DNA of 64,000 nucleotides, from positions 143,773,041-143,837,040 of the forward strand of contig NC_081406.1 of the NCBI RefSeq assembly GCF_030272615.1, in the 5' to 3' direction. A model generated the notes under the pieces. That model was not told the DNA's origin. It made no database searches and saw nothing but the letters and a program-made list of their open reading frames with translations. Both the position numbers and the translations under genes were made by a program. Below are positions 45,683-58,278 of the stretch, in pieces (positions within the stretch are counted from its first letter, which is position 1; every line of letters begins with the position of its first letter). The stretch is from Cryptomeria japonica. Lineage: Eukaryota; Streptophyta; Pinopsida; Cupressales; Cupressaceae.

Positions 45683-46830
45683 TTAATCTTCCTCGTCCTC
45701 GACATCCCCCATTAGAAATTCTGGGTCTCCACTGTCATCAAGAGCATCATCCTCCTCCGACCACTCGTGGTCGTAATCACCTCCAGGAACCCCAACCATA
45801 AAGATAACAACCAAATTTGGTTGTATGTGTGGCGTCAGTACCTGAGGAAAGATATAGTCCCTAAAATTAGAATACCATTTGGTTCCCCTAGGGATAGGGA
45901 CTATCATATGGACCCGCAGGAGGCATTCTGCAGCAAGCTCAGCATGAAACCGATGAAAGGACAACGTCATCATCTTCAGACCATCGATGAGTGGATGCTA
46001 GGGTACTTCATTGCCAGATGAAATAAAATGTCTTAGGTCAGATGATAAAAGGAGCTCCCTGAAAGGGACATGATATGAAATTACCTCCTCCAATCCGCCT
46101 AGATAATCCTGCGAAAAGAGAGCCTTGGTAAGTTATGAAGCTAGGCCCAGATAGACTGCAATCTAGTAGTGAGGCTATGAAGCGTGAGAAAATATCTGTG
46201 TTCACACGGTAGCAATCTGCATTATCGATAAAGTCCTCTCTGAGCACCCACTTAATAGCAGTGATTATTAGAGGATTCTTCCTCCGTGTCATTAGTTGCA
46301 GCCTCTGATCATAGATATTTCCAAGGAAAGTGACCTACGCTTTGTTGCTGACAAGCCTAATGGGAGTATCCATGGTTGGAGAAACTTCATCGTTGAAGCT
46401 AGCACTGTATGAAAGAACGCTTGAAAAGAAATTTATAGCAGAATTGCAACTCATGATGATGAATGCTAGAGGCACCAACCTTCTCAAACTCCAATGCTAC
46501 TACCATTTTTCCATTAATTCACACAAGGGAATGAGCCTGGATTTAGAGTTGGCAATGTCTTGCCAGGTACCTCAAAGAAAGAGTCTATGTAAGAAAATGT
46601 CACGCATATGTGCAGGTACATCATCTTTAAAACTCATCCTCCGTAGGACTATCTCAACTTGCACAAGTTTCACTGCCCACCGATTCTCTCGGTTAAAGAA
46701 AAGATCTGTCCGCACATGCCTTTCCTCTCAAGTGGATTCAAGTAACGACAAGTTAACTAAACACTTTCTTGGAAAGTGGGAATGGTGGCGCTTGTCCTCC
46801 TCAGAAGTTTATTGCAGCTACAGAATGAGT
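45683..46830 (-). pseudogene. Antisense ORF after element C integrase, acidic C-terminus
   Basis: On the strand opposite gag-pol, fragments read VKLVQVEIVLRRMSFKDDVP, MTRRKNPLIITAIKWVLRED (46038-46292) and VPIPRGTKWYSNFRDYIFPQ. The end (45683-45760) is strongly acidic (WSEEDDALDDSGD, then VEDEED). It sits where B and D carry their antisense PMD gene and, like those, has an acidic stretch. I see no PMD signature and do not recognise the family. Frames change at least twice and TGA stops occur. Confidence 0.45.
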
Positions 46831-47012
46831 TAGCACGCACGTAGATGGGCTTTTTCCATTAAGCATTTGCTTTCGCAAAAATCTAGGCACACAGTGCATT
46901 AAAAGAGCAAGGTTACCCTCTCTTTTTCATCTCATTATGATTTTGCAACCTAAGTGATTTTTTCTTTCTCAATTTTTGAAAGTTTGACAGAGGTAAAGTC
47001 ATAACCTGGTAA

Positions 47013-49557
47013 ATGAAGGTTGAAGCAGCATCCTCAGGCTCTACTCATGGAGGATTCTGGGTGGACTTTTTAAGAGAACTCTCATATTCTTCACATGCCA
47101 TCCCTCCTAAAGTGGAGTACCAAAGAATGAAAGTCAAGGCAAAGATGATCACTCGAAATACATCCACTGTACTAGATTCCTTTAAAAACATTTTTGAGCC
47201 AGAGGTCCGCAAGCAGCCTAAGAATCTAAGAGAGGCTACATGTAATAGAATGCTTCACCATAGAGCAGAATCACAGTCAATGGTGGTTCATTTCTGTGGT
47301 AGTGGTGCGCCCCAATTTGTGGTTCCCATCCTTCCATATTGTCCGGAGCTCATAGCAGTGTGTGCTGATTTTTTTGACCCCACCACCTGTTCTATCAGTG
47401 GCTCTTCCTTGAAGGTGGTAATTTCTCTAGAAGCTATTAGGTATATGATGTGCTACCCTATCTTTGAAGGGACAAAGGTTTTCTCAGAGAGTTCAATGGA
47501 GGAGTATTGGAATACCAAGAAAGATGCATTGACCTTTTTCCAAAGCACACTCAGTCAAAGTCTATCTTCTGAGCTTCTGAAGTTTCCACCATCATACAGC
47601 TATCTAAAGCATGATGACCTTAAGGATATCTCTTCTACCCTTGCCTGGCTGTACAGTTATAATAATGACCGAGACATTACAACCTCAATGATGGGTTTTC
47701 TTTTTAAGTGCAGGAAGTAGAGAGATTCCTTTCATTTTTGACTTCTCAATCGCCATAGCCAAGGCCATGGTGAAGAAATTATCAAAGTTTCTGCAGTTGC
47801 AATGCTTCAGGTTTTCCTCAGTCTTCATCCATTTTCTCTTACATCAAAATGAATCTTTCATCAGCCAACACATGTGGTTGTCAACTTGTGATGAATTAGG
47901 AAATAGGATGTCGGTGTCAGCTTGGACCCCCTTGTTGTTAGCCTCCTTCAACGCATACCAATTTTAAGACCTTTTCTTGACTCCCGCACTCAAAGATGTT
48001 GGTTCAATCCCTGATGAACCAGTAGATTGGTTCTCTCAAGTCTAGATGAACTAGATGCAGAATGAGTGCCCTCCCTGCGATTAGTTCATAGGTCACGATT
48101 TTTCTTTTGTTCGGGTGCATGGATTTTCTAAGGAACCTTTCCATCTGCCCGTCTATGTTACCGAGAGGACCCTGGCTCTAGAGATCACGCGACAGTTGAT
48201 GAGGATTGAGAGAGCCATTAGGGTGGGTAAGAATGATACCTCCATCTCCAAAGATCACAAGGCCATTAGCCCAATCACTCTAGTAAGGAGAAACATCATG
48301 GAGGAGAACCTAACGTCAAACCGGGCGTAGCTTGGGCTGGTAGTGATCGATGACTCTTGGAGCTACAAACCTGACGGTTACCTCAGTAAGAGAAGGAACA
48401 TAGTAAATCATGATCGATGAAGCTCATGGGAGGGTCCTACCAACCCTCAGCTTGATGACCCAGGTTTGTATGTGGGTCTTGATGATTTCCCTATCCTTAA
48501 GCATGCCCCGTGGTTGAGTTTCTATTCAATCTTGCAGAGGTACAACCCCACAAAGCCTATTCCTCGAGTGATATTAGAAAGTATGAAACCAGAAGCCTAG
48601 CTTAGGAAAAAGAGGGAAGACTTCTGGATTTATCGGCAAGAAGTAAGCCAACCTAGAGATAATACTGGAAATGCCCCTTTTGATGAGCGCTTCAAGCGAG
48701 AATGGTGTTAGCTAAATAAATCCGATGAAGAGATAGGTGACAGTTCCTTGTGTAGGGACTCATCCCTCAAGGTGGTCCCACGACAAGAGGTAGAGGTTAT
48801 AAGTGTTGAAGAGCAAGATCTGGAGCCTCAAACCCTCCTCCCTCTAGTAGGTTCTGCTCACAAGCCCCATTCGAAGGCTGGTAAAAGACAGGCCGAGAAA
48901 CAGTCACGTGACTCCCCTCCAAGGAAAAGGCAGCATTTGAGTTTTGTAGGAAGAAGTCCACCTTCTCAAACTCCAGGAGTGACCCCAAATCTATAGTGGT
49001 CAGTGACTTCCATGGCTTAGGTACGTCCTTCTTTATCTTTATCTTCTGCTCAAGTTGTTTCCTTGGTTGTCCCTCCTGCCACAATGTAAACCTAGGTACC
49101 CACTGCCCTTACATTGGCACCCACCAGGACGTCGGTCGAACCCCAAGATGTATTCCTATAGAATTCCATCCCTTTCTTGGCCCCTACCTTCATCCTCACA
49201 GCTTTTACCACACAGATGTCTGAAGCAACCTTCGTGTCGCGTAGGCTTGGTTTTGGAGAGTCCACTCCCCCTTGTGTCATGGGGTCGGCATCCATGATTC
49301 CATTTCCATATAGAGCCTCTCCTTTTGTCTCATTGTTTTCCCCATCAACCCTTGCCCAACCTATTCAGACCACCTTTGGTAGGCCTATTTCCTAGTTTCC
49401 CTTTCCAGTTCCCCCAGGCGCCGCTTTTGTCGACCAGGCTATTGATAACCCAGATGATTTCCAACAACAAGTCACCTATTCCATGACTTCTCGCATCGGT
49501 AAGACAGGCAAGTGAAAGGAAAAAGAAGGTGCCCATCCAGCCCATCCACACTTAAAA
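47013..49557 (+). pseudogene. Element C LTR ORF, N-terminal domain and linker
   Basis: Begins MKVEAASSGSTHGGFWVDFL. Matches to the element A LTR ORF are VPILPYCPELIAVCADFFDP (about 47325-47385), then SLKVVISLEAIRYMMCYPIF, and later FVRVHGFSKEPFHLPVYVTE with RQLMRIERAIR (48100-48220). The first part is in frame 0. After a shift near 47720 the rest, to beyond 50290, stays in one frame with stops mostly TAG at CAG positions. A basic segment (KAGKRQAEKQSRDSPPRKRQ) at 48870-48930 resembles a nuclear localisation signal, and a Pro/Ser-rich linker follows. Confidence 0.6.
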
Positions 49558-52440
49558 ATGCATTTCAATGAAGAGAAAGATTGTATCTTCTTCGCAAACC
49601 TTTTCCCCAAAGTCAACAAGCCAGAATCACAAATAAAGCCAAATGACTATGCCCTGCATTATATTGGTGTTAGCCTTCAAAATGCTATGGTATCGGACAA
49701 GGTGGAGATGATGGAAGAAACTTCAAAGGCCACATCTTTAGATTTCATCAGGAAGACCCATCGCCTGGAGAAAATACAAGTGAAGAATGCCAGTCTTCTA
49801 GAGTCCCTGACCCAGCAGAGGAAGGAAGACAAGGCATGAAGCTTAGAGATTAATTTCTTGTAGGGTTTTTTAACGCAAGCTAATTCAGAGAAAGGAAAAT
49901 TGCAATCAACCCTTCATAACATGAGCACTCAATTGAAGGGCTAGAAGGTGACAAGGAGTGCGGCCTTGAGAGAATTGCAGGAGAAAGACCTAGAGATCCA
50001 GCAGTTAAGGGCAGTTTCGAGAGATGCCAACCAAGTACAAGTTTAGTTGCACAAAGAAGTCCATCTAAAAGAGGAGTATGCCCGACAGCTGAGTGATGCA
50101 CAAATTATGCTCTCAGAAAAGAGCGCAAGGTTTGAAGCAGAGCTCCGGAGCAGGGAAGACAATCTAGAATTGTCTGAAAGGAAATTCCAAGACATAGAGG
50201 TTTTTTTGTAGCAAGAGCGGGATCATACAATGTACCTCCAACAAGAAATTCAAGACACAAGTGATAGGATCCTCACTCTGGAAATCTAGGCGATCATCAA
50301 ACTATTGGCATTATGTGAACTGGTATGAGGACATAATGATATTGTATGTTGTCATTGATGTCAATATGTGAGAAGAGAGAACGAGCATATGTGAGAACCG
50401 GTATATATGCCAAAGTGAAGCGATGTGTTTGTTCAAGGCGAACCGGCATATAGTTATGGGAACTAGCACATGGAAGCGTTGTATGACTACTGATTGGTAG
50501 TCTCCACTTCAGGGTTTCTGGTTGCAATGCTTCAAGCTTGTATGGCTCAACCAGTGACTATGTGTGATGAGTTGGCATGGTAACGAAGAACAAATCATGT
50601 TGCCATGTAAGCCTTGTGTGCATGAAGGATCTTGTATGAAGGAGAATGTTCCTATCTACCTTGGGAATGTGTGAAGTCTATAAACGGTGATAAAGTGTGA
50701 TGGGTTATTAACCGCCATGAAATCGGTGGAAAATGGATGATGGAGAAAGTCTTGAGATTGGATCAAGAACTGTTGCATTTAATGCAGTATGCTCAACGGT
50801 CAGGATTGGACCGTTTGAATTCCTTAACCTAACAGGTTCAGGGTTGAGGGTTTATGCTATCGACCTATCTGTTTTCCTATAAGGTCGATGTTGTGTCTCT
50901 TTCTGTAGTCGCTGGCAAAAGTTGTGTGTGTGTATCCAAGAGAAGGCATACGTGATTCTTGCTAGACCAGAGGAGAGAAGTGATACCTGCAAAGTGCAAG
51001 TGCAGAAGGTGAAGAGGAGCTTAAGAGGATCTACATTGGCATTGAGTGCTATCATTAGATCATTGTTATACCTATTGATTTTTAACCACTTCAATAGTTG
51101 TGAAATCCCTTAACAGGGTAGCCTTAACCGGCTTGTTGTAAATCCTTTAACAGGGTAACTCAAAGCTATTGAGTTATTGAAATCCTTTAGCTATTGAGTT
51201 CTTGAAATCCTCTAACAAGGTAACCTTTAACAGGGTTTAACCCTTAACCGGGTGATCCCTAACAGGATCAGTTCCTAGCAAAACCTATTGTAATGTCTCT
51301 AACCGGACAAGGCTCCTAATAGAGTGGACTTCTAAAGAGTTCAAAAATAGCTTGTAGGTATTCATCCCCACCGTGGTTTTTCCCAGTTGGGTTTCCACGT
51401 GAAAAATATGTGTGTCATGTGTGATGCTTTTATCATGTGATGCTTTGTTATTGTCTGTCAAGCATGTGATGGTTCTGTGTTTCATGTCTGTCAATAAAAC
51501 ATGTTGAACTAGCTGATATTATGTTTTAATGATAGATTACCTATTCATGCATAAGGGTGAAATGGTAGTGTAGTTTTGAGTTGAGTGAAAGCTAAGTGAG
51601 TAACCAGTTAATGCCTATTTCAGTCATTCTTAGCTTTACCGGTTGCACTCTGTTTCAAACCGGTATCACTGTTTACCAGTTACTTGAAGTGTTTGTTGTC
51701 AAACCGGTTTAGGACTGTGCTTTTGTCTATACTGATTCACCCCCCCTCTTAGTACTGGTTTGGTACTATCTGTTCATCATTGAGTTATCACGAACAAAAT
51801 AGGTGCAAAGAGTTGCAGCATGAGGTAGCTTCCAAGAGTGAAGAGGTTTTGTAGTTGCTAAATATTCCTCTCCCATGCTAATTTCTCAAGATTTTTTGTC
51901 AATTCTAATCGAATTGTATGTTTCCCATTGGGAGAGAATTAAGAAGTATAGTCCATCACTGCATCCCATGCTGAGATTCATTTGGGAAGCATAATCTCTC
52001 TGCACCTAGGTGAGATCCCTTATCAACAACTCTATGGTCATCCTCGGTCCTAAGATCCCCGTGGCTCAGGACCTAATCCAAATGTTGTGTGCAACCCCAG
52101 ATGAAGAATTGAGAGTGAAGGGGATAACAGATCGCTAACAAATGATCAATAAGATGAATGTTTTCATCAATCATCATAGGGTGATCATGCATGTAACAAA
52201 AACACTTGAGCCCTTGCAAATATCCATCCCAAATATCAAGCAGTGCATAGAGAGGTTTGTCTCATTAGGCCTACCTTCTCCGTTTCCTCTGGATGGTTTT
52301 GTACTAGGGATAGAGCAAGTATTAAGTCAAGTCGAGTATTTGCAACAGGATAGATCTTTCATCTAGTGCCTAAGTGATCCCATTTTTGTGGAGGAGGTTG
52401 AACGTCTCCTGCACCCCTTAGCTTAGCTCTACATGCTTCT
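49558..52440 (+). pseudogene. Element C LTR ORF, C-terminal coiled coil (interrupted)
   Basis: A heptad-rich region from about 49660 (SLQNAMVSDKVEMMEETSKA) through ALRELQEKDLEIQQLRAVSR and KSARFEAELRSREDNLELSE to 50294. It is then cut by the solo copia LTR (50300-51774) and resumes with NRCKELQHEVASKSEEVLQL at about 51785-51860. Helical text continues at 52142-52366. Stops are mainly TAG where CAG would fit. The layout equals that of element A: domain, linker, coiled coil. Confidence 0.55.
50300..51774 (+). mobile_element. Solo copia LTR inside the element C LTR ORF
   Basis: About 1475 bp, flanked by CATCA (50295-50299 and 51775-51779). It shares with the other copia LTRs the CACCGTGGTTTTTCCC block (51370-51385), GTTTCCACGT and, 28 bases from its end, a C-run before CTCT. 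No internal genes are present, so it is a solo LTR left by recombination. The ends (AACTATTGG...TCTGTT) are not TG...CA, so the exact edges are uncertain by a few bases. Confidence 0.7.
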
Positions 52441-53790
52441 GAAGTTGGTCCATGATGAGCCAATTGCTTTGCCTTTTAATGAAATTATTTGCCTAGAATA
52501 GCATTATCAAAATCTGGAATCGCAAGTGTTTCCCTTGAAGAAGATTGGACACCCCTACAGTAGGTCTTTGATCTTCTCCACCCCATTCTAGCATGAAATT
52601 TGGTCTTTGAACCAATAATTTTGGGTTCTCATATTCCACGGGAAGAATTCCCCCTTTTAGTCGCCAAGAAATGTTCACATTGTTTTCAGTTAAAGTCCAC
52701 GAGCGAGTTTTTGATTGGGATGTTTCTTTTCTTTCTTTAGCTTTCCACTTGTGCTTGATGTACGAGCCAAGTGTCATCTCGACGTTTCCCCAATGACCCA
52801 TGTTTTATGTTTCGAAGTCTCAAAGAGCACGTAGGTGACAAATGGATTGGGTCCGATGACTCAGCTTTCCTTTTGGGCCTCGCCTTGTGGTTTGAGAAAG
52901 TTGGAGACACTTGGCATCTCCATGTTGTTGGTAGTATTTCGGTTGGGAGGCTCTCCCATAGAATTCCCTCCATTATTCCACATGTCCTTCGGTGTTTGTG
53001 GTCTGCCAGGTAGTGCCACGACATGGTTTTTCTATTCAGGCAAATTTGAAGATCGTCGCGACTGGGTAGGAGTAACAACTTTGGAGATTGTTTTGTTGGG
53101 CATGTTGTAGGTAGTGCCACGACATGGTTTTTTCTGTTACAGGGGCGGTTGTGCTTGGTTGGAAGATGTTTGGGCCATTAGCAGAGTCTTGGGCTCTATT
53201 TATGCTTGTTTTTTCTCTGTTAGGGTGGTTCAAAACTTTCAAAAAGAAACAATTAGGTTTTCTTAGATATAATCTTTGGCCTTTTAGCTGTTACTATTTT
53301 TCTGAACAAGGTTAATTAGATTTTGCCTGCGGCCTTTGTGATCCCTCTTTTTAGCATGCTTTGATGGTTTTTTGTGCTTTCATTGTGATTCTGATAACTT
53401 TGGAAATATATATCAAAGACTACTAATTAAACTATGTTTTTCACTTGTTATCTGGTAGATGCATGATTGATATTTCTTTATGTTGCAAAGGAATTTTGAT
53501 TGTATCTTAGTTGTGGTTTTGTTCGGATATGTAGATTGTTGAATGGGTTTAAAACTACATGTCTTTGGGTTTTACATGTTGTTAATGTTTTTATAAGATG
53601 CTCTAGCATATCACATCAATAGTTTAGATCTTGTTGTTTTGAGTTTTTCTTTCTTCCCCTTTCTCAAAACCATAAGGAAGAGTAGGCTTCTCAAACCCGG
53701 AGGTCATTCAATGAGTCTCACATAATTGGTCCACCATCATTGAATTTTACATAAGGTTGTTTGCTTTCATAGTAAAATTTAGAATCAACA
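52441..53790. other. Non-coding last part of the element C 3' LTR
   Basis: No coding segment is supported. 52672-53790 is the stretch repeated in the left LTR. Minus-strand ORFs over it occur equally in the left copy and are shadows. Confidence 0.55.
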
Positions 53791-55079
53791 AAACCTATTA
53801 GGAATTTTGAAAAGAGTCATAGTGAAGAGTATTGTTCCCTTTTTCTCATGTAAAGTTTTTATTCAAAAGGGTTTCTCCACATAAATCTAGTGTTATTTTG
53901 GTAATGTTGATTTTATGTTTTTAAGTTGAATGTAGAATCACAATATCATTTTGGGTAAATTTTATTCATATTTTCAAATAGATTCTTAAGTTAATATTGT
54001 AGTTTAGTTTTACCTTGTTTCTCAAAAAAAATTACCCTAGGTTTGATAATGAAAAGGTCTAGCTTTAGGGAATTGGGACTTGAAAATTTGAGCACCAATA
54101 TATTAGCACCATTACCAAGGACATCCTAATCTAGTTCATATTCCAAAGACCCTATTGATTTAACAACATCAACTCAAACCAACATTTTCATGCAACCAAG
54201 AAGATAAATACTTAGTTGATATTTAAAGATATTTGGTGATAAAAAAGGTTTCTCTCCTAGGTGTCGAATGGTAAATCTACTTAAGGTCAAATTCAAAAAT
54301 AAATTACAAATAAAAGAATCAACATGGAAAGGGTAGGTCAATCAATAGGTTTTAAGGATGTGGGGATAAGGCAATTTAAATAAGAAGATCATTCCTTTCT
54401 TGGAGGGCTACAAAGACGCAGACATCTACTAGATCCATTCCTTGAAGAGATGATGCTAGCATTTTTGGTAGAGATAGTATGTTTGCTAAGTTAAAAGACC
54501 AATATCCATTTAAATAAATTATTCTAATGATAAAATGATTTATACTAGTAGGAACAATCTCGTACAAGAATACAACATGCCTTGGAATGAAATAAACATG
54601 AGTAAATACATAGAGATATATCCCATGAGATGCATATTGAAGAGGTGGACTTACCACCACCTCCACATGTGATAATTTAAAGGGAAGGTCTATGTCATAT
54701 TTCTCCTACATCCTCACATAAAATTGAGCAAGAACAAGACCCTAACTTTAACTATGCCAATGCAATTTAGATACATTGCCAAAAACTAAATGTAGGTAAA
54801 TAAAAGTTGATCAAGAAATAGACTTGCTTGACCAAATTAGAAAAAGACAACATAAACTACTAGCTAAAATTGAAATGCAACAAGTCCAAATTTTCATAAA
54901 TATTCAATAGTTGAATCAAAATAAAAAATTATCCAACATAATACAATGTAGTAAGGACATAACTAGTGGTACAATCAATAGGTTCCTCATAAACAATGTC
55001 ATCAACAATTAAATATTAGACATAATGTAAGACTTCCCCTTCGAAGATGGATTCAAAGGTTTGTACCATTTAGGTAGCC
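53791..55079. other. Interval right of element C, no supported gene
   Basis: Contains TTTCTCCACATAAATC near 53873, which recalls the conserved block of copia LTRs, and otherwise AT-rich sequence. The minus-strand ORF at 54376-54666 has no recognisable content. Confidence 0.45.
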
Positions 55080-56110
55080 ATTTGGAATCAAGAGATATAG
55101 ATAGTTGTAAATTAATGGAATTACAAATTATTCTAATATGATACTAAATGAGATTAGAGGAAAGGTGCCAAAATTAGAGGCAATAAAGCTATAATTGGAG
55201 AAGAACACATCAAGAAATTCACCAATATTATTGATGAGCATGACATTAGAGATGAGGAAATCATGATGAATCTCTTTGTGAAATCCCTAGTAGAAATTTC
55301 CAATGAATGATATAAAAGAGTTCTTAATGACAACATAGATTCATGGAATGAATTTATGAGGGTCTCCAAATTACAATATGGAGAAAGATTTAATTTCAAA
55401 TTTACAATCCATGAGCTGATTACTATAAAGGATAAATAAAAATCTTTTTGATTTCAGTAGTAGGTTTGTGATGACACTGAAAAAGGTGCCTCTCCATTTG
55501 AGACCAAATGAATCAATGTGTCTGGTCCTATATTCTAGTGCATTTGATACAAATTTGAGTATTGCCTTTATGATAAGAAACCTCAAACATTTACGGAAGC
55601 TTACATTATCACTAGAAACATTTAGTTCAATAAATATATTGAGAGATAATGTGAAGATCCTAAAGCTAGATGTAGGAACATTGAGTAAGCCTCTAACTAA
55701 TGAAAACAAATTTCAAAAGAGGGTGGGGGTGACAAAGGATATTTCTTATTAGGTTTCAATAAATGGGAAGGGATTAACTTCTAATAGTGTTTCCACACAC
55801 TTCAATAAAGGTTAAATATTGTACAATAGGCCCTACAAAATTGATTTTTCTAGGAAACCTGGACAAAATGAAAAGAAAATGGTTCATAGATAAGAAAACT
55901 AAGAACACCAAGAAAGAAACATCCCTAATCTCTTAAGGAAGGATCAAATGAATCTTTAGGATTATTCATTACAACATCAAGTTTATTTTATATCTGACGA
56001 GATCCAACTAAATATATTATTGCAACAATACTATTGAAAGAGAGAGTTCTAAAATGAAGATGGTACACTTGAATACTATGAAGATAATAATATGAAGCAA
56101 CTTGAATCTA
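55080..56110 (+). pseudogene. Relic of a gypsy-type gag gene (element E)
   Basis: In several frames a gag-like text can be read: EEHIKKFTNIIDEHDIRDEE, MMNLFVKSLVEISNE, YKRVLNDNIDSWNEFMRVSK, LQYGERFNFKFTIHELITIK and VPLHLRPNESMCLVLYSSAF. This is the usual capsid region of a plant Ty3/gypsy element (W/Y-x-x-I-x-SW-x-x-F). No RT or integrase follows before element D begins at about 56805, so the rest is displaced or lost. Confidence 0.6.
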
Positions 56111-56804
56111 CTAAAGGTGATGAATTATTTTAGGATGATCAAGACAACCACCATTTCTAATAAGAGTTACCAAATTAGGATTTCTAAATCCTCAAGGAAC
56201 TCGTGTAACAAAGGTAGAAAAGAGACAAACCTTCTAGTGAGGATATCAAATCTCTTACTATTGTAGCTATTTTAAAATCCCAAGGTGAATACCAATGTAC
56301 AAATAGATAAGTAAATTCCAAAGGCAACATTGGACATGCACATGTACTATAAACATCAGTTACGTGTATAAATAAAGGGAGGACATACAAAAAGAAACAT
56401 GGATAGGCCTATAAGAAGGTCACCATCATAGAAGAAGATAATACCATAATCTTCTATATAAATGAGGTAAATTACAAAGGATAAATGTGATTATATATAT
56501 TATCTACCAATGTAGAACACCCAAAGATTGCAAGAGCAAGCACCCAACCAAAAAAAAAAAGCATGTTAATGACATGGATTAAATAAAGGACTTGAGAACA
56601 CTACATATGAGGGAAGCACTTCTTCTAGTGAACAATTAATATTATTTATCCCCGATACTAATATATAACACTATCTCATTATCAACTCCTATATTGAATT
56701 ATCAACAAGTTGATTTGTATCTATATTTGATCCAAATAAGATAGCTACTTAGGATCTCTAAGCATACAGAAAGGACCCTATTGTATACAATGTCCTTGTT
56801 TCAC
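56111..56804. other. Interval between gag relic and element D
   Basis: Probably the decayed protease side of element E (fragment VTIIEEDNTIIFYINEVNYK on the plus strand at 56416-56480). Nothing else is recognisable. Confidence 0.35.
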
Positions 56805-57826
56805 TGTAAGATTCATCATGGCTAATTAGAATAATAGGAAATCATGAATCCTATGTAATTAATGAATTTCAAAACATCAATGAAAGCATGCATTCAATAC
56901 AATAGATATATAAATAAACTCAATTCAAACCCCCTATTGCATAGACGCAAGTTGCTTCCATTATTCTTCTACTTCTCGTGGTATGATGACTCTCAAACAT
57001 TGCCCTGCTAACTTGCATAATATAGACACAAGAATTCAAAGTTTGTGATCGTTGAAAATGGAGAATTGATGTTGAATTTATAAATTTTAGGATGAGATTG
57101 ACTCAGAGGTAGAATTGAAGTGAGATAAAAAGTTGATTGATAGTTGAATTGAATTGATTGAGAGGTGGAACTCATTTGATTGAGTTGTTAAGTGAATAGA
57201 TTTAATAGATGACTAGACAGATTGATTAGTTAATTGAGTTAACTAACTTGATTGCATTGTTAAAAAAAGCTAATTGAGAGTTGGAAAAGGTGATTGAAGA
57301 GTTAACTAAGTTAACTAGGGAGATAACTAATTTGATTGATCAATTATAATTCTAGCATGTGTTGTAGAAATTTTTATTTAAAATTCAAATTGATTTTGCA
57401 TTTGATTTGAATTTAGATTTTTGAAATTATGAAATTGAAAAGCACAATCACTAAAATTAATGAAATTAGAATTTGGGGAAATTCAAATTTTTAATTTGTG
57501 AATTATAAGAATAAAATTAGTTAATTAAATAATTTAAAAAAATTATTCAATCATTAGAAATAGGATTTTAATTAAATAATAAAGATTATTTAATTAAATG
57601 TAATAATTTGAAATTAATTAAATACTAAATATTTCAGTAATATAGGGAATAGGTTAAATGATTAAATGATGAAGATATAATTAGAAATTGAATAATTAGT
57701 AAGACTAAGAGGAGATTATTAAATTAGTTCAGAAGAAGAACATTATCTTAATTAAATAAATAATTATTTAATCAATAAAGATGAATAATTAGTACACTAT
57801 TGACGGGACATTTTTAGGTGTCTTCA
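56805..57826 (-). repeat. Element D 3' LTR
   Basis: The right edge at 57826 is fixed by the polypurine tract and by matching the B LTR end. The left edge (TGTAAGATTC at 56805) is a guess from AATAGGAAATCAT, which resembles the start of the B LTR. The sequence is AT-rich with many AATTAATT words. No second copy is in the window. Confidence 0.6.
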
Positions 57827-57842
57827 TTTGCCCCTCTTTGAG
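57827..57842 (-). other. Element D polypurine tract
   Basis: The element strand reads CTCAAAGAGGGGCAAA beside the LTR, nearly identical to that of B (6799-6814). Confidence 0.75.
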
Positions 57843-58101
57843 AGAATGTCAAAACAATGTTGTTTCAAAGAAAACAAAAGATTTTATGCCCCAGTATGCC
57901 CTGGCGATAGCAGAGTGTAGTTATGCCCCCTCGAAAAATTGGTCAAAAAATTATGGAATCGAGACCAATTTAATGATACCATGCTAGTGAGTAATAGTTT
58001 CCAGTTTTACGTGCTTTTGAGTCTATTTGATTGACCTACAAGTTCTTTGAAGTTGATGGGGTCCATGACCATTGTAGAGGGAAAAAACCCTAATTTTGGC
58101 C

Positions 58102-58109
58102 TATAAATA
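58102..58109 (+). promoter_or_regulatory. TATA box of the antisense PMD gene in D
   Basis: TATAAATA, 276 nt from the LTR edge on the strand of the PMD gene. Its counterpart in B lies at 275 nt. Confidence 0.5.
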
Positions 58110-58200
58110 AAAAATTATAGCCTCATTTGATTCATTTGCTTTCTTTGAGTTCATAGCATCTTGAGCACTTTTTGAGCATTCTGCGAGCAGTTTGAGTACG

Positions 58201-58278
58201 ATGGCAAGTGTTAGGAAATGAGATCACTTGTCTAAGCGAGTCCAATCATACCAGTGTCCAGCTAACACAGGAGGCATG
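58201..58278 (+). pseudogene. Candidate first exon of the D antisense gene
   Basis: ATG GCA AGT, then an in-frame TGA, then DHLSKRVQSYQCPANTGGM, ending at the splice donor ATG|GTGAGT (58279). It aligns with 7162-7237 in B. The stretch 58280-58604, up to copia-2, is non-coding and contains TTTTGCATTCGTG / TTTCGCATACGTG words. It would be intron. Confidence 0.4.

Larger units (their letters stand above)
38268..53790 (+). mobile_element. Element C: Tat-like Ty3/gypsy retrotransposon with LTR ORF, plus strand
   Basis: Direct repeats lie at 38268-39390 and 52672-53790. They are followed on the left by a primer site (39401-39418) and gag, protease, aRH, RT, gRH and integrase up to 45427. An antisense ORF and a long LTR then follow. 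LTR divergence at the start is about 11% by eye, so C is older than A and B. The left LTR is truncated (1.12 kb against more than 5 kb), joined directly to the LINE relic. Domain order and RT motifs (YLDDLT) group it with element A. Confidence 0.85.
46880..53790 (+). repeat. Element C 3' LTR with internal ORF (left edge uncertain)
   Basis: The right edge (53790) is set by homology with the 5' LTR end. The left edge must lie between the antisense ORF and the ORF start at 47013. An AAAAGAGCAAGG purine stretch at 46901-46912 is a candidate tract. Without the solo copia LTR inside it, the length is about 5.4 kb, similar to the 4.84 kb of element A. Only the last 1.12 kb can be compared with the other LTR. 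Confidence 0.55.

Noticed and set aside
46330-46833. Plus-strand ORF of 167 codons near the start of the element C LTR
   Set aside because: The opposite strand gives a more protein-like text with an acidic end, so this is taken as its shadow.
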